DNA from: Streptomyces sp. NP160 | GTDB taxonomy: Bacteria > Actinomycetota > Actinomycetes > Actinomycetales > Quadrisphaeraceae | Direction of reading: 5' to 3' | Assembly (NCBI RefSeq): GCF_006335115.1 | Contig: NZ_VDMJ01000015.1 | Coordinates: 199,101 to 263,100, forward strand | DNA: 64,000 bases | In this document: positions 1 through 11,178 of the stretch, piece by piece | Layout of the letters: the number at the start of each line of letters is the position of its first letter | Position numbering within the stretch: the first letter of the stretch is position 1 | Notes under the pieces: generated by a model | What the model was told of the DNA's origin: nothing | Seen by the model: the letters and a program-made list of their open reading frames with translations, nothing else | Databases searched by the model: none | Made by a program: the position numbers and the translations under genes

Positions 1-93
1 CCTACCCCGCCGGGTGCCGCGCCCGGGCCCGAACGCGCCGACCGCCCTCACCGGGTGGCCCGGTCGTCGTCCACGGGTCGGTACGGTCGGCCG

Positions 94-441
94 GTGGCCC
101 AGGACCCCGACTGCATCTTCTGCCGGATCGCCTCCGGCGACGTGCCGGCCGACGTGGTGGCGCGCACCGAGCGCGTCGTCGCCTTCCGCGACCTCGACCC
201 GCAGGCCCCGCTGCACGTCCTGGTGGTGCCGGTCGACCACCACCGCGACGTCCCGGCGCTCGCCGCCGCCGCCCCGGAGGTGCTCGCCGAGCTGACCGCG
301 ACCGCCGCGGGCGTCGCCGCCGAGCTCGGCGACGGCCAGTTCCGCTTCGTCTTCAACACCGGCGCCGGGGTCGGCCAGAGCGTCTTCCACGTCCACGGCC
401 ACGTCCTCGGCGGACGGCCCATGGGCTGGCCGCCCGGCTGA
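94..441 (+). CDS. HIT family (histidine triad) hydrolase
   Basis: Small HIT-domain protein of 115 residues, probably a purine nucleoside phosphoramidase/nucleotide hydrolase of the HINT type acting in the cytoplasm. The N-terminus has the typical C-I-F-C-R-I motif and the C-terminus has the histidine triad in SVFHVHGHVLGGR. The GTG at 94 was chosen because it is preceded by TACGGT (82-87) six bases upstream, the leaderless geometry used throughout this window; an upstream in-frame ATG at 55 would add 13 basic residues unlike the family. The next gene is convergent and its stop lies 3 nt away. Substrate cannot be told from sequence. Confidence 0.9.
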   Translation: MAQDPDCIFCRIASGDVPADVVARTERVVAFRDLDPQAPLHVLVVPVDHHRDVPALAAAAPEVLAELTATAAGVAAELGDGQFRFVFNTGAGVGQSVFHVHGHVLGGRPMGWPPG

Positions 442-443
442 GG

Positions 444-2309
444 TCAGCGCCCCTGGTGCTCGTGGACGGTGATGGCGGCGTTGACGAGCGCGAGGTGGCT
501 CAGCGCCTGCGGCAGGTTGCCCAGCCAGGCGCCGGTGGCCGGGTCGACCATCTCCGCCAGCACCCCCACGTCGTTGAGCACCGGCGTCGGCCCGTCGACC
601 AGCTGCTCCATGAGCGCGCGGGCCTCCTCGCCCCGGCCGCACAGCTGCAGCGCGGAGACCATCCAGAACGAGCACGCGACGAAGGAGCCCTCCTCGGCCG
701 CGGCGCCCGTGTACCGGTACAGGTGCGGCCCGTGGCCCAGCTCGCGGCGCAGAGCGTCCAGGGTGGAGCTCATGCGCTCCCCGCGGTCGAAGCCGCTGAC
801 CGCGTGCAGCAGCACCGAGGCGTCGAGCCTGTCCGTGCCGGGGTACCAGGTGTAGGCGCCCAGCTCCGGCGACCAGCAGTGCTCGGCCACCCACTCCCGG
901 ACCAGCTCGGCCTCCGACCGCCAGCGGGCGGGGTCGCCGGGCACCTGCCCCAGCTCGGCGAGGTGGACGGCGTGGGTCAGCGCCTGCCAGCACCCCATCT
1001 TGCTGCTCGTGTAGTGGCGGGCCGTGTGCAGCTCCCACATGCCGGCGTCGGGCTGGCGCCACCGGTCGCAGGCGACGTCGGCGGTGGAGGCGAGCAGCCG
1101 GCCGGTCTCCGCGTCGAGCGCCCCTCCGCCGTCCACGTAGAGCCGCAGGATGCTGAAGAGGTCGCCGTAGACGCCCAGCTGCAGCTGCGACGAGGCGGCG
1201 TTGCCGCGCACCACCGGACCCGCGCCGCGCCACCCGGGCGCCTGCACCTCCTCGACGTCCCCGCGGGGGACCTCGCCCGAGAGGGCGTAGAAGACGTCCG
1301 GGGCGGTGCCGCGCTCGCGGATGGTGCGCAGCAGCCAGCTCACGGCCGCGTGCGGCTCCTCGCGCAGCCCGAAGCGCATCATGGCCTCGAGGGCGTAGGT
1401 GGAGTCGCGCACCCAGGCGAACCGGTAGTCCCAGCACTTCCCGCCGGCCGGGTCCTCGGGCAGCGACGTGGTCGCCGCGGCGGCCATCGCCCCGCTGGGC
1501 GCGTGCAGCAGCAGCTTGAGCACCATGACGCTGCGCCGCACCGCGGCCTCCCAGGGCCCGTCCCAGGAGACGGTCCGCGAGTACGCGCGCCAGTTGTCCG
1601 CCGTCCTGTCGATCCCCGCGTCCACCGCCGCGCCCGAGGGCATCCACAGCGGCTCGGCGGCGGTCGCCACGAGCCCGAGCACCGACCGCGAGCCGGCGGT
1701 GACCTCCAGGTCGACGCGCACCTCCCGCTCGGTGTCGGTGCGGTGCAGCTCCGCCGGCCGCCGCGGGTCCGGGCCGGGGTCGAGCACCTCGGCCACCACG
1801 GCCATGGTCAGCCCGTCCACCCGCAGCAGCGCCCCGGCGGAGGACTGCTGGACCCACGGCCCGGCGGTCCCCAGGCACGTGCCGGGGCGCACCACGGCCC
1901 TCATCCGCACCCGCCCCTCGAGACCCTCGACCCGCCGGCCCAGCTCGGCCCACGGCAGCCGGCCCGCCACGCCCGTGCTGAGCGCGTCGGTCACCCGGAC
2001 GCTCCCGCTGGCCGTGGTGTACGTCGAGGCCAGCACGTTGGTGTGCGGCACGTGCTCGCGCGAGGCCGTGAAGGGCTCCACGGGGCTCAGCTCCACGCAG
2101 CCGCCGTCGCCCGGGTCGAGCAGGGCGGCGAAGGGAGGGGTGGCGTCCAGGTCGGGCAGGGGCAGCCAGTCGACCTGCCCGTCGCGCGCCACGAGGGCCA
2201 CGGTCCTGCCGTCGCCCACGGCCGCGTAGGTGCGCAGGTCGGCCCAGCCGTGGTCGTCCCGCTCCAGCACCGGGGAGGGGTCGGGCGCGCCGCCGCCGGT
2301 CCACACCAC
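444..2309 (-). CDS. Glycoside hydrolase family 15 (glucoamylase/trehalase-like)
   Basis: Cytoplasmic GH15 enzyme of about 621 residues. An N-terminal beta-rich domain (DLRTYAAVGDGRTVALV...GQVDWLPLPDLD) precedes an (alpha/alpha)6 catalytic domain marked by CWDYRFAWVRDSTYALEA, the standard GH15 motif. Actinobacterial relatives are glucoamylases or trehalases; the substrate is not decidable here. No signal peptide is visible. The start is uncertain: the first GTG pair in frame is at 2309, which gives normal family length, while a TAGCGT box (2461-2466, minus strand) lies 7 nt before an in-frame ATC at 2453, leaving open a longer N-terminus with a rare start codon. The reading frame remains open for another 1.7 kb upstream, antisense to phoH and ybeY, which is a GC-rich shadow. 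Confidence 0.88.
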   Translation of the reverse strand: MVWTGGGAPDPSPVLERDDHGWADLRTYAAVGDGRTVALVARDGQVDWLPLPDLDATPPFAALLDPGDGGCVELSPVEPFTASREHVPHTNVLASTYTTASGSVRVTDALSTGVAGRLPWAELGRRVEGLEGRVRMRAVVRPGTCLGTAGPWVQQSSAGALLRVDGLTMAVVAEVLDPGPDPRRPAELHRTDTEREVRVDLEVTAGSRSVLGLVATAAEPLWMPSGAAVDAGIDRTADNWRAYSRTVSWDGPWEAAVRRSVMVLKLLLHAPSGAMAAAATTSLPEDPAGGKCWDYRFAWVRDSTYALEAMMRFGLREEPHAAVSWLLRTIRERGTAPDVFYALSGEVPRGDVEEVQAPGWRGAGPVVRGNAASSQLQLGVYGDLFSILRLYVDGGGALDAETGRLLASTADVACDRWRQPDAGMWELHTARHYTSSKMGCWQALTHAVHLAELGQVPGDPARWRSEAELVREWVAEHCWSPELGAYTWYPGTDRLDASVLLHAVSGFDRGERMSSTLDALRRELGHGPHLYRYTGAAAEEGSFVACSFWMVSALQLCGRGEEARALMEQLVDGPTPVLNDVGVLAEMVDPATGAWLGNLPQALSHLALVNAAITVHEHQGR

Positions 2310-2540
2310 CGGAGGGACGCCCCGGTGCGAGCCGGGGACGGGAGCGCGCAGGGCCTCGTCGGCGCGCAGGCGGTCGGACGCGGCGCCGGCGGGGTGGTCC
2401 GCAGCGGAGCCGGTCGGGGAGGACGCGTCGGTGGTGGTGTCGGTGGTTTCGATGACGACGACGCTAGGTGGGTCGCACCCGACGCGCCTCGTGGAGCGCC
2501 CCGCCGCGCTCACGACCGGCCGGCTGTCGCCGCGCGGCGC

Positions 2541-2609
2541 TACCCTTGACCTCGATCGGCCCCGGTCAGGGGCCCGGCCAGCAGGAGACCGGGGCGGCCC
2601 GCCCCTCCC
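2541..2609 (+). promoter_or_regulatory. phoH promoter and 5' leader hairpin
   Basis: In the roughly 300 bp between the divergent GH15 gene and phoH, a TACCCT box at 2541-2546 is the best -10 for phoH, giving a leader of about 55 nt. The leader holds an 8-bp inverted repeat, CCCCGGTC (2560-2567) and GACCGGGG (2587-2594), with a GGAG sequence (2584-2587) partly inside the right arm. The hairpin could influence translation, but the GGAG is 22 nt from the ATG, far for a ribosome site. Confidence 0.4.
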
Positions 2610-3692
2610 ATGCCCGACTCCACACCGCCCGCCGGCCCCGCGTCCGCTCCGGGAGCGCGCCCCGCAGGCAGCCAGTCCGCCGTCGTCCACACCATCGTCG
2701 TGCCGCCCGAGGTGCCCATGGTGGCCCTGCTCGGCACCCGAGACGAGCTGCTGCGCACCGTCGAGCGGGCCTTCCCCCGCGCCGACGTCCACGTCCGCGG
2801 CAACGAGGTGACCGTCACCGGCAACCCGGCCGACGTCGCCCTCGTCGAGCGCCTCCTCGACGAGATGACCGCCGTCGTGCGCACCGGGCAGCAGCTCACC
2901 GCCGACGCCGTCGAGCGCTCGCTGGGGATGCTGCGCGCCCAGACCGCAGAGCGCCCCGCCGACGTGCTCACCATGAACATCCTGTCCGGCCGCGGGCGCT
3001 CCATCCGGCCCAAGACGCTCGGGCAGAAGCGCTACGTCGACGCCATCGACAGCCACACCATCGTCTTCGGCATCGGCCCGGCCGGCACCGGCAAGACCTA
3101 CCTCGCCATGGCCAAGGCCGTGCAGGCGCTGCAGGCCAAGCAGGTCAACCGCATCATCCTCACCCGCCCCGCCGTCGAGGCGGGGGAGCGGCTGGGGTTC
3201 CTGCCCGGGTCGCTCACGGACAAGATCGACCCGTACCTGCGCCCCCTGTACGACGCCCTGCACGACATGCTCGACCCCGACTCCATCCCGCGGCTCATGG
3301 CCGCCGGGACCATCGAGGTGGCGCCGCTGGCCTTCATGCGCGGGCGGAGCCTGAACGACTCCTTCGTCGTCCTCGACGAGGCGCAGAACACCAGCCCCGA
3401 GCAGATGAAGATGTTCCTCACCCGCCTCGGGTTCGACTCCAAGATGGTCATCACCGGTGACTCCACCCAGGTCGACCTGCCCGCGGGCACCCAGTCGGGC
3501 CTGCGCGTGGTCGAGTCGATCCTGTCGGGCATCGAGGACATCCACTTCTCGCGGCTCACCAGCCTCGACGTGGTCAGGCACCGCCTCGTCGGGGAGATCG
3601 TCGACGCCTACGGGCGCTGGGACGAGGAGCACCAGCAGCCGGCGCCCGCGGCGCGCGGCCAGCAGGGCCGCCGCACCGGGGGACCCCGGTGA
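2610..3692 (+). CDS. PhoH family ATPase
   Basis: PhoH-like P-loop ATPase of 360 residues, usual length for the family, cytoplasmic and probably linked to RNA metabolism through its neighbour YbeY. An N-terminal KH-like/uncharacterised domain (about 25-125) is followed by the ATPase core with Walker A GPAGTGKT (156-163) and Walker B VVLDEAQN (253-260). The C-terminus is a basic, Gln-rich low-complexity tail. It is followed 7 nt downstream by ybeY, then corC and era, the conserved actinobacterial order, so one operon is likely. The exact biochemical role of PhoH proteins is unsettled. Confidence 0.93.
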   Translation: MPDSTPPAGPASAPGARPAGSQSAVVHTIVVPPEVPMVALLGTRDELLRTVERAFPRADVHVRGNEVTVTGNPADVALVERLLDEMTAVVRTGQQLTADAVERSLGMLRAQTAERPADVLTMNILSGRGRSIRPKTLGQKRYVDAIDSHTIVFGIGPAGTGKTYLAMAKAVQALQAKQVNRIILTRPAVEAGERLGFLPGSLTDKIDPYLRPLYDALHDMLDPDSIPRLMAAGTIEVAPLAFMRGRSLNDSFVVLDEAQNTSPEQMKMFLTRLGFDSKMVITGDSTQVDLPAGTQSGLRVVESILSGIEDIHFSRLTSLDVVRHRLVGEIVDAYGRWDEEHQQPAPAARGQQGRRTGGPR

Positions 3693-3699
3693 CCGCCCG

Positions 3700-4191
3700 A
3701 TGAGCGTCGAGGTGGTCGACGAGTCGGGGTTCACCGACCCGTCCGGCACCGGCGGTCCCGGCGTCTCGGTGGACGAGGTCTCCGAGCTCGCGCGCTTCGT
3801 GCTGTCCGAGATGCACGTGCACCCCGCCGCCGACCTGTCGGTGATCCTCGTGGACACCACGGCGATGACGGCCCTGCACGAGCAGTGGATGGACGAGCCC
3901 GGGCCCACCGACGTCCTCAGCTTCCCCATGGACGAGCTGCGCCCCGGCAGCGAGGACGAGCCCAGCCCGCCCGGGCTCCTCGGCGACGTGGTGGTCTGCC
4001 CCGAGGTGGCCGCGCGCCAGGCGCGCGAGTCCGGCCACTCCACCGCCGAGGAGGTGCTGCTGCTCGTCACCCACGGCTGCCTGCACCTGCTCGGGTTCGA
4101 CCACGCCGAGCCCGACGAGGAGCGCGAGATGTTCGCGCTCCAGCGCCGGCTGCTGCTGACGTTCCTGTCACGCCGCACCCAGCCTTCGTGA
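3700..4191 (+). CDS. ybeY: Endoribonuclease YbeY (rRNA maturation factor)
   Basis: Single-strand-specific, metal-dependent RNase needed for 16S rRNA 3'-end processing and ribosome quality control. The protein has 163 residues and ends in the metal motif [11 protein letters not shown] (H-x3-H-x5-H). The central [10 protein letters not shown] segment is also family-typical. ATG 3700 is 7 nt after the phoH stop; the longer open frame upstream overlaps phoH and lacks family similarity. It is part of the phoH-ybeY-corC-era cluster. Confidence 0.95.
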   Translation: MSVEVVDESGFTDPSGTGGPGVSVDEVSELARFVLSEMHVHPAADLSVILVDTTAMTALHEQWMDEPGPTDVLSFPMDELRPGSEDEPSPPGLLGDVVVCPEVAARQARESGHSTAEEVLLLVTHGCLHLLGFDHAEPDEEREMFALQRRLLLTFLSRRTQPS

Positions 4192-4198
4192 CGCCGTC

Positions 4199-5662
4199 GT
4201 GACACCCGTCCCCGACGCCTCGCTGCCGTGGCTGGCGGTCGCCGCGGTGCTCGGGCTGGTGCTGGCCGGCTACCTCGCCGCGGCCGAGGCGGCGCTGTCG
4301 CGCCTGACCCGCGCGGAGGCCCAGCGCCTGGCCGCCGACGGGCGCCGCGGCGCCCCCGCGGTGCTGGCGCTCGTGGCCGACCCGGTGCCGGCGCTGTCGG
4401 TGGCCACGCTCGTGCGCGTCACCTTCGAGGCCCTCGCCACCGTGTGCGCCGCGCTGGCCTCCGCCGCGCTGTTCTCGCAGTGGTGGGCCGGCCTGCTCAC
4501 GGCCGTCGTCATGGGCGGGGTGGTCTTCACGCTGCTCGGCGTGAGCCCCCGCACGGTGGGGCGCCAGAACCCGGAGCGGATGGCGCTGCGCTCGGCGGGG
4601 CAGCTGCGCGCGCTCACCGCGGCCCTCGGCCCGCTGGCCCGCGGCCTGGTGGCGCTGGCCAACGCCGTCACCCCGGGGCGCGGCTACCGCGACGGCCCGT
4701 TCTCCACCGAGGGCGAGCTGCGCGAGCTGGTCGACCGGGCCAGCGAGTCGGCCATCATCGAGGCCGGCGAGCGCGAGATGATCCACTCCGTCTTCGAGCT
4801 GGGCGACACCATCGTGCGCGAGGTGATGAGCCCGCGCACCGACATGGTGACCGTCGGGGAGGACGCCGGGCCCGGTGAGGCGCTCGACCTCTTCCTGGCC
4901 TCGGGCCACTCCCGCCTGCCCGTGGTGGGGTCCACGGTCGACGACGTGCTCGGCGTGCTGCACCTCAAGGACGTGGTCCGGGTGCTGCACGACAGGCCCG
5001 TGCGCCGCCGGGGCGCCACGACCCGCGCCCGAGACCTGGCGCGCCGGCCGGTCTTCGTCCCCGAGACCAAGCAGGTCGACGCGCTGCTGCGGGAGATGCA
5101 GGGCGCCTCGCTGCACCTGGCGCTCGTCATCGACGAGTACGGGGGCGTGGCGGGGCTGGTGACCCTGGAGGACCTCCTGGAGGAGATCGTCGGGGAGATC
5201 ACCGACGAGACCGACACCGAGACCCCCGACGTGGTGCCCCTGGGGGACGGCGGCTTCCGGGTCAGCGCCCGCCTCCACGTGGAGGACCTGGGCGACCTGT
5301 TCGGCCTCGAGATCGACGAGGACGAGGTCGACTCCACCGGCGGCCTGCTGGCCAAGGCCCTCGGCACCGTCCCGGCGGAGGGCGACCAGGCCGAGGTGGC
5401 GGGGCTGCACCTGCTCGCCGACGAGGTGGACGGGCACCGCATCACCACCGTGGTGGTCCACCGCGCCGAGGAGCCCGACCCGGGCGAGGACGACGACGAC
5501 GGCGAGCGCGACCGGGAGCGCGAGCGCGAGCGCGACGAGAAGGCAGAGCGCAAGCGGGAGAAGCGCGAGCGCAAGGAGCGCGAGCGCCGCCAGGCCGAGG
5601 AGGAGCGCGAGCGCGCTCCGGAGCAGCAGCAGGAGCAGGAGCTGGTCAGCGGTGAGTCCTGA
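4199..5662 (+). CDS. CNNM/CorC-type membrane protein (DUF21-CBS-CorC_HlyC)
   Basis: Hemolysin C/CorC-like protein of 487 residues, probably acting in magnesium or other cation homeostasis at the membrane. The N-terminal DUF21 region has hydrophobic segments near residues 9-25, 60-85 and 95-115. A CBS pair follows, with the motifs VMSPRTDMV and LVIDEYGGVAGLVTLEDLLEEIVGEI, then a CorC_HlyC transporter-associated domain. The last 60 residues are an extreme Asp/Glu/Arg-rich tail probably forming charged coil. The GTG start at 4199 is 7 nt after the ybeY stop, and the 3' end overlaps era by 11 nt. Confidence 0.9.
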   Translation: MTPVPDASLPWLAVAAVLGLVLAGYLAAAEAALSRLTRAEAQRLAADGRRGAPAVLALVADPVPALSVATLVRVTFEALATVCAALASAALFSQWWAGLLTAVVMGGVVFTLLGVSPRTVGRQNPERMALRSAGQLRALTAALGPLARGLVALANAVTPGRGYRDGPFSTEGELRELVDRASESAIIEAGEREMIHSVFELGDTIVREVMSPRTDMVTVGEDAGPGEALDLFLASGHSRLPVVGSTVDDVLGVLHLKDVVRVLHDRPVRRRGATTRARDLARRPVFVPETKQVDALLREMQGASLHLALVIDEYGGVAGLVTLEDLLEEIVGEITDETDTETPDVVPLGDGGFRVSARLHVEDLGDLFGLEIDEDEVDSTGGLLAKALGTVPAEGDQAEVAGLHLLADEVDGHRITTVVVHRAEEPDPGEDDDDGERDRERERERDEKAERKREKRERKERERRQAEEERERAPEQQQEQELVSGES

Positions 5663-6623
5663 GAGCGGACCGACGGGCGCGGCGGAGGTCGGGGACGAGC
5701 ACCGCTCGGGCTTCGCCTGCCTGGTGGGCCGGCCCAACGCCGGCAAGTCGACGCTGACCAACGCGCTGGTGGGCGAGAAGGTGGCCATCACCTCCTCGCG
5801 CCCGCAGACCACGCGGCACACCGTGCGCGGCGTGGTCCACCGGCCCGACGCCCAGCTGGTGCTGGTGGACACGCCGGGCCTGCACCGCCCCCGCACCCTC
5901 CTGGGGCAGCGCCTCAACGACCTCGTGCTCGGCACGCTGGCCGAGGTCGACGTCATCGCCCTCTGCCTGCCCGCTGACGAGCGCACCGGTCCCGGCGACC
6001 GCTGGATCGCCGCGCAGCTGGCCGAGGTGCGCCGCACACCCGTCGTCGCCGTCGTCACCAAGACCGACAAGGTCGACCGGGCGCGGCTGGCGGAGCGGCT
6101 GGTCGAGGTGGCCGCCCTCGGCGACGAGGTGAGCAGGGCGGGGAGCTCCCTGTTCGCCGACGTGGTGCCCGTCTCGGCCACCGGCGACTTCCAGGTGGAC
6201 GCCGTGACCGGCGTCCTGTGCTCGCACCTGCCCCCTGGCCCGCCGCTGTACCCCGAGGGCGAGCTCACCGACGAGCCGGAGGCGGTCATGGTGGCCGAGC
6301 TGGTCCGCGAGGCCGCGCTGGAGGGCGTGCGCGACGAGCTGCCGCACAGCCTGGCCGTGGTGGTCGACGAGATGGCCCCGCGCCTGGACGAGGACGGGCA
6401 GCCGACCGGCCTGGTCGAGGTGCACGTCCTCCTCTACGTGGAGCGCGACAGCCAGAAGGGCATCGTCATCGGCCGGGGCGGGGCCCGCCTGAAGGAGGTC
6501 GGGACCAGCGCCCGCCAGGGCATCGAGGCGCTGCTCGGCACGCGGGTGCACCTCGACCTGCGGGTCAAGGTGGCCAAGGACTGGCAGCGCGACCCCCGCC
6601 AGCTGGCGCGCCTCGGGTTCTGA
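5652..6623 (+). CDS. era: GTPase Era
   Basis: Ribosome-assembly GTPase binding 16S rRNA, 323 residues. The G1 loop GRPNAGKST is at 26-34, the switch region TTRH and G3 DTPG (about 73-76) follow, G4 is the TKTDK motif, and the C-terminal KH domain contains GIVIGRGGARLKE. The GTG start overlaps the corC end by 11 nt and has AGGAG upstream inside corC, so translation is probably coupled. It is the last gene of the phoH-ybeY-corC-era run; leuA begins after its own promoter. Confidence 0.96.
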   Translation: MSPESGPTGAAEVGDEHRSGFACLVGRPNAGKSTLTNALVGEKVAITSSRPQTTRHTVRGVVHRPDAQLVLVDTPGLHRPRTLLGQRLNDLVLGTLAEVDVIALCLPADERTGPGDRWIAAQLAEVRRTPVVAVVTKTDKVDRARLAERLVEVAALGDEVSRAGSSLFADVVPVSATGDFQVDAVTGVLCSHLPPGPPLYPEGELTDEPEAVMVAELVREAALEGVRDELPHSLAVVVDEMAPRLDEDGQPTGLVEVHVLLYVERDSQKGIVIGRGGARLKEVGTSARQGIEALLGTRVHLDLRVKVAKDWQRDPRQLARLGF

Positions 6624-6654
6624 GCGAGGTCCCGGCCGCGCTAGGGTGGTCGCG

Positions 6655-6683
6655 ATGTTCGCGGTGAGCCTCCTCCTCGGCTG

Positions 6684-6708
<25 letters not shown>
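6655..6708 (+). CDS. leuL: leuA leader peptide with three Leu codons
   Basis: A 17-residue ORF, MFAVSLLLGCRDEVSQP, with three consecutive CTC leucine codons (6670-6678). It begins 7 nt after a TAGGGT -10 box (6642-6647), so the mRNA would be leaderless. It sits between era and leuA and is followed by overlapping inverted repeats. Leucine-rich leader peptides in front of leuA are known in several actinobacteria, so transcription or translation attenuation by leucyl-tRNA supply is the natural reading. The peptide itself has no other expected function. Confidence 0.85.
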
Positions 6709-8556
<1,848 letters not shown>

Positions 8557-8580
8557 CGCCGAGCACCGGGACGCAGGCGG

Positions 8581-8612
8581 GCGGCCGCCGGGGCTCAAGT
8601 CCCGGAGGCCGC
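8581..8612 (+). terminator. Hairpin terminator after leuA
   Basis: GCGGCCGCCGGG (8581-8592) pairs with CCCGGAGGCCGC (8601-8612), 12 bp with one mismatch and an 8-nt loop. It lies 25 nt after the leuA stop. There is no T-tract, as for most candidate terminators in this genome. Confidence 0.6.
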
Positions 8613-8668
8613 CTGCCGAGACCCAGGGCACGGGGGAGTGCGGGGGCGCTCGGCCGGGGGAGGTCGAC

Positions 8669-10276
8669 GTGGCTGCTGGAGCGCTCGTGGTGCACGGGCT
8701 GCCCGGTCCCTTCCACGCCGTGGTCGAGGACGCCGGAGACCTCCTGGACGCGTGCGACTTCGCCGCCTGCACGGCACGCTGCGAGGCGGCGCTCCCCTGG
8801 GTCGAGGCGCTGGGGGACCGCAGCACCGGTCGCTACCTGCGCTACGTCGCGGCGCTCGCGCTGGTCGAGCTCGCCGAGCTGGGACGCGCCGGCGACCTGC
8901 TCGAGGACCTGCTCGGGGTCCCCGCCGGCCAGGACCCGCTGTGGCGCGCCAAGGCGCTGGCCCTGGCTGCGGAGGTGGCCTTCACCGGCGGGCGCCCGGG
9001 GCGCGGCGTCGAGCACCTCGCCGAGGCCCTCGACCTGCTGGACGCCACCGGGTCGCGGCACGTCAACCGGCTCTCGGCCACCATGGCCTGCGGCCTGGCC
9101 CTGCAGGCGGCCGGTGCCCACCCCGAGGCCGAGGTGCTGCTGCGCCGGGTGCTGGCCGACGTCCCGGGCACCCCCGGCGTCAGCGAGCTCAACGTGCTGC
9201 CCGAGCTGGTGCTGCTCGTGGCCGAGCGGGCCGCCGGCGCCGAGCTGCGCGGGGAGCGGGCCGAGGCCGACCGCCAGTGGCGCGGGGTGCTGGAGCTGTC
9301 CCTGCGCTGGCGCCGCTGCGGCGCCGCGCAGGACGAGCCCTCGCACGTCCTGCGCTCGACGGCGGCAGAGGCGCTGGCCTGGCAGCGGCTGGGGGACCAC
9401 GCCGCGGCGAGCGCCGCGGCCGCGGGCACCGGGCTGCTGGGTGAGGCCCGCTCCGGGGCGCTCACGGGTCGTGTGGAGGGCGTCATGGCGCGCCTGCACC
9501 TGGCCGGTGAGGCCAGGTACCGCGGTGACGCCGTGATCGCGCGCACCCACCTCGACGAGGCGCTCGCCGAGACCCGCCGCACCGAGCCGGGCGTGTGGGC
9601 CTTCACCGCCCTGGCGGCCCTGGCGGAGCTGGACGCCGAGGAGCGGCGCGGCCGCCACGGCGGTGGCGCGCGCCCTGACCGCTGGCAGGAGCTGGCGCAG
9701 GCGCTGCTGGTGCGCACGGCGGCGAGCAGCCGCGCCCTGGTCTCGGAGCTGGAGGCCCGCCGCCGCGCCCGTCGCGCCGCCGCCGCCCACGACGCCGCCG
9801 CCCTGGCCGTCCTCACCGACGCCCTGACCGGGGTGGCCAACCGGCGCGGCCTGGACGAGGCGCTGGCGGCGGCCGCCGCGGAGGGCGCGCAGGTCGCCGC
9901 GTGCTTCGTGGACGTGGACAGGTTCAAGGACGTCAACGACGGCTTCTCGCACGAGGTGGGTGACGAGGTGCTGCGCCGGGTCGCCGCGCTGCTGGTGGAG
10001 GTGACCCGGGGCCAGGACCTCGTGGCCCGCTACGGCGGGGACGAGTTCGTCGTGCTCAGCGCCCACCCCCGCGACCTGGCGGCGCTGGGGCAGCGGGTGG
10101 TCGACGAGGTGGGCTCCCTGCCGTGGGCGCAGGTCGCCCCGGGCCTGCGGGTGACCGTGTCGGTGGGCGTGACGGGCCCGATGCCCGCCCGCGCGGTCCT
10201 CTCGTCCGCCGACGCGGCGATGCTCGACGCCAAGCGGCGGGGCCGATCGCGCGCCGTGGTGCGCCGCGCCTCCTGA
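8669..10276 (+). CDS. TPR-GGDEF diguanylate cyclase
   Basis: Probably synthesises cyclic di-GMP from two GTP. About 350 N-terminal residues are Ala/Leu/Glu-rich helices of tetratricopeptide-like character with no membrane segment or signal peptide, so the enzyme should be cytosolic and regulated by protein or ligand binding. The GGDEF domain (about 375-530) has ALTGVANRR, CFVDVDRFKDVND and RYGGDEFVV, all catalytic residues intact. RGQD precedes GGDEF by five residues, matching the inhibitory I-site RxxD, so product inhibition is expected. GTG 8669 has GGGGGAGG 5 nt upstream. A PilZ protein (possible c-di-GMP receptor) lies 10 kb downstream. Confidence 0.9.
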   Translation: MAAGALVVHGLPGPFHAVVEDAGDLLDACDFAACTARCEAALPWVEALGDRSTGRYLRYVAALALVELAELGRAGDLLEDLLGVPAGQDPLWRAKALALAAEVAFTGGRPGRGVEHLAEALDLLDATGSRHVNRLSATMACGLALQAAGAHPEAEVLLRRVLADVPGTPGVSELNVLPELVLLVAERAAGAELRGERAEADRQWRGVLELSLRWRRCGAAQDEPSHVLRSTAAEALAWQRLGDHAAASAAAAGTGLLGEARSGALTGRVEGVMARLHLAGEARYRGDAVIARTHLDEALAETRRTEPGVWAFTALAALAELDAEERRGRHGGGARPDRWQELAQALLVRTAASSRALVSELEARRRARRAAAAHDAAALAVLTDALTGVANRRGLDEALAAAAAEGAQVAACFVDVDRFKDVNDGFSHEVGDEVLRRVAALLVEVTRGQDLVARYGGDEFVVLSAHPRDLAALGQRVVDEVGSLPWAQVAPGLRVTVSVGVTGPMPARAVLSSADAAMLDAKRRGRSRAVVRRAS

Positions 10277-10285
10277 CCCGGCCCG

Positions 10286-11134
10286 TCAGGCGGCGGTGGG
10301 CCGCACCCCGCGGGCGCGGACCACGAGCGGCGCGGCCAGCACGAGCACGGCGGCGACGACGGCGACCACCGACACCACGGGCGCCTCCGGCTGACCGGAC
10401 CAGCGGCCCACGGCGATCCACGCCAGGCCCCACGCCAGCGACAGGGCGGGTGCCACCCGGCCCTGCCCGCCCGCGGCGAGCAGCCAGCCGACCCCCGCCG
10501 CCACCAGGAGGACGACGACGGCGAGCGAGGTCGCGAGCGCACCCGTGACCGGCAGGCCGTTCGCGGCCAGCGCGGCGGCGGCGTTGGCCACCGTGGCGAT
10601 GCTGACCCACCCGAGGTAGAGCCCGACCACGCCGTCGAGGAGCACCAGCTGCAGCGGTGGCGCCGACCGGGCGTCGCCGCGGCGCGTCGAGGCCGTGGGG
10701 CGCAGCCGCACGAATGCCACGACCAGCACGGCCAGCAGGGCGAGGATCGCGACCAGCGAGCCGAGCACCGACCCCGCCTGGACCACGAGGACCCAGGCGG
10801 CGTTGAGCAGCAGCGACGCGACCACCCACCACCCGGTGGCCCGCTGGCGCGCGTCGTGGCGCTGGGAGGGCAGCAGCTGGTGCACGGCCAGCGCGAGGAG
10901 CCCGGCGTAGATGACCGACCAGATGCCGAACGCGGGGCCGGCGGGCGCCACCAGCGTGGCGCTGGCCGACAGCGCGCCGCCCGCGGCCTCGGCGATGGGG
11001 GTGCCCACGACGGCGCCCGAGCCGAGGAAGCCACCCACGAGGGCGACGACCGCGCTCAGGGCCACCGCGGTCGTCCGCGCGGTGTCGGAGGAGTGCTGGC
11101 GGTCGCTGACGAGGTGGCCCGCGCTGCTGGACAT
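10286..11134 (-). CDS. TspO/tryptophan-rich sensory protein-like membrane protein
   Basis: Integral membrane protein of 282 residues with at least seven hydrophobic segments. The middle part ([20 protein letters not shown]... [18 protein letters not shown]) resembles the TspO/MBR tryptophan-rich sensory family, although at 282 residues it is longer than the classic 5-helix form of about 160. TspO proteins bind porphyrins and related ligands; no ligand can be inferred here. The ATG at 11134 is six bases after a TAGCGT box (11141-11146), fitting a leaderless mRNA divergent from recO. An Ala/Pro/Arg tail ends the protein. Confidence 0.75.
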   Translation of the reverse strand: MSSSAGHLVSDRQHSSDTARTTAVALSAVVALVGGFLGSGAVVGTPIAEAAGGALSASATLVAPAGPAFGIWSVIYAGLLALAVHQLLPSQRHDARQRATGWWVVASLLLNAAWVLVVQAGSVLGSLVAILALLAVLVVAFVRLRPTASTRRGDARSAPPLQLVLLDGVVGLYLGWVSIATVANAAAALAANGLPVTGALATSLAVVVLLVAAGVGWLLAAGGQGRVAPALSLAWGLAWIAVGRWSGQPEAPVVSVVAVVAAVLVLAAPLVVRARGVRPTAA

Positions 11135-11178
11135 GCGATCACGCTAGGTCTGTCGGAGCCGTGCGGCACGATGAGCGC

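Noticed and set aside
2310..4205. Open frame on the minus strand continuing upstream of the GH15 gene for about 630 codons
   Set aside because: It is antisense to phoH and ybeY, which have clear family motifs; long antisense frames are expected at this GC content.
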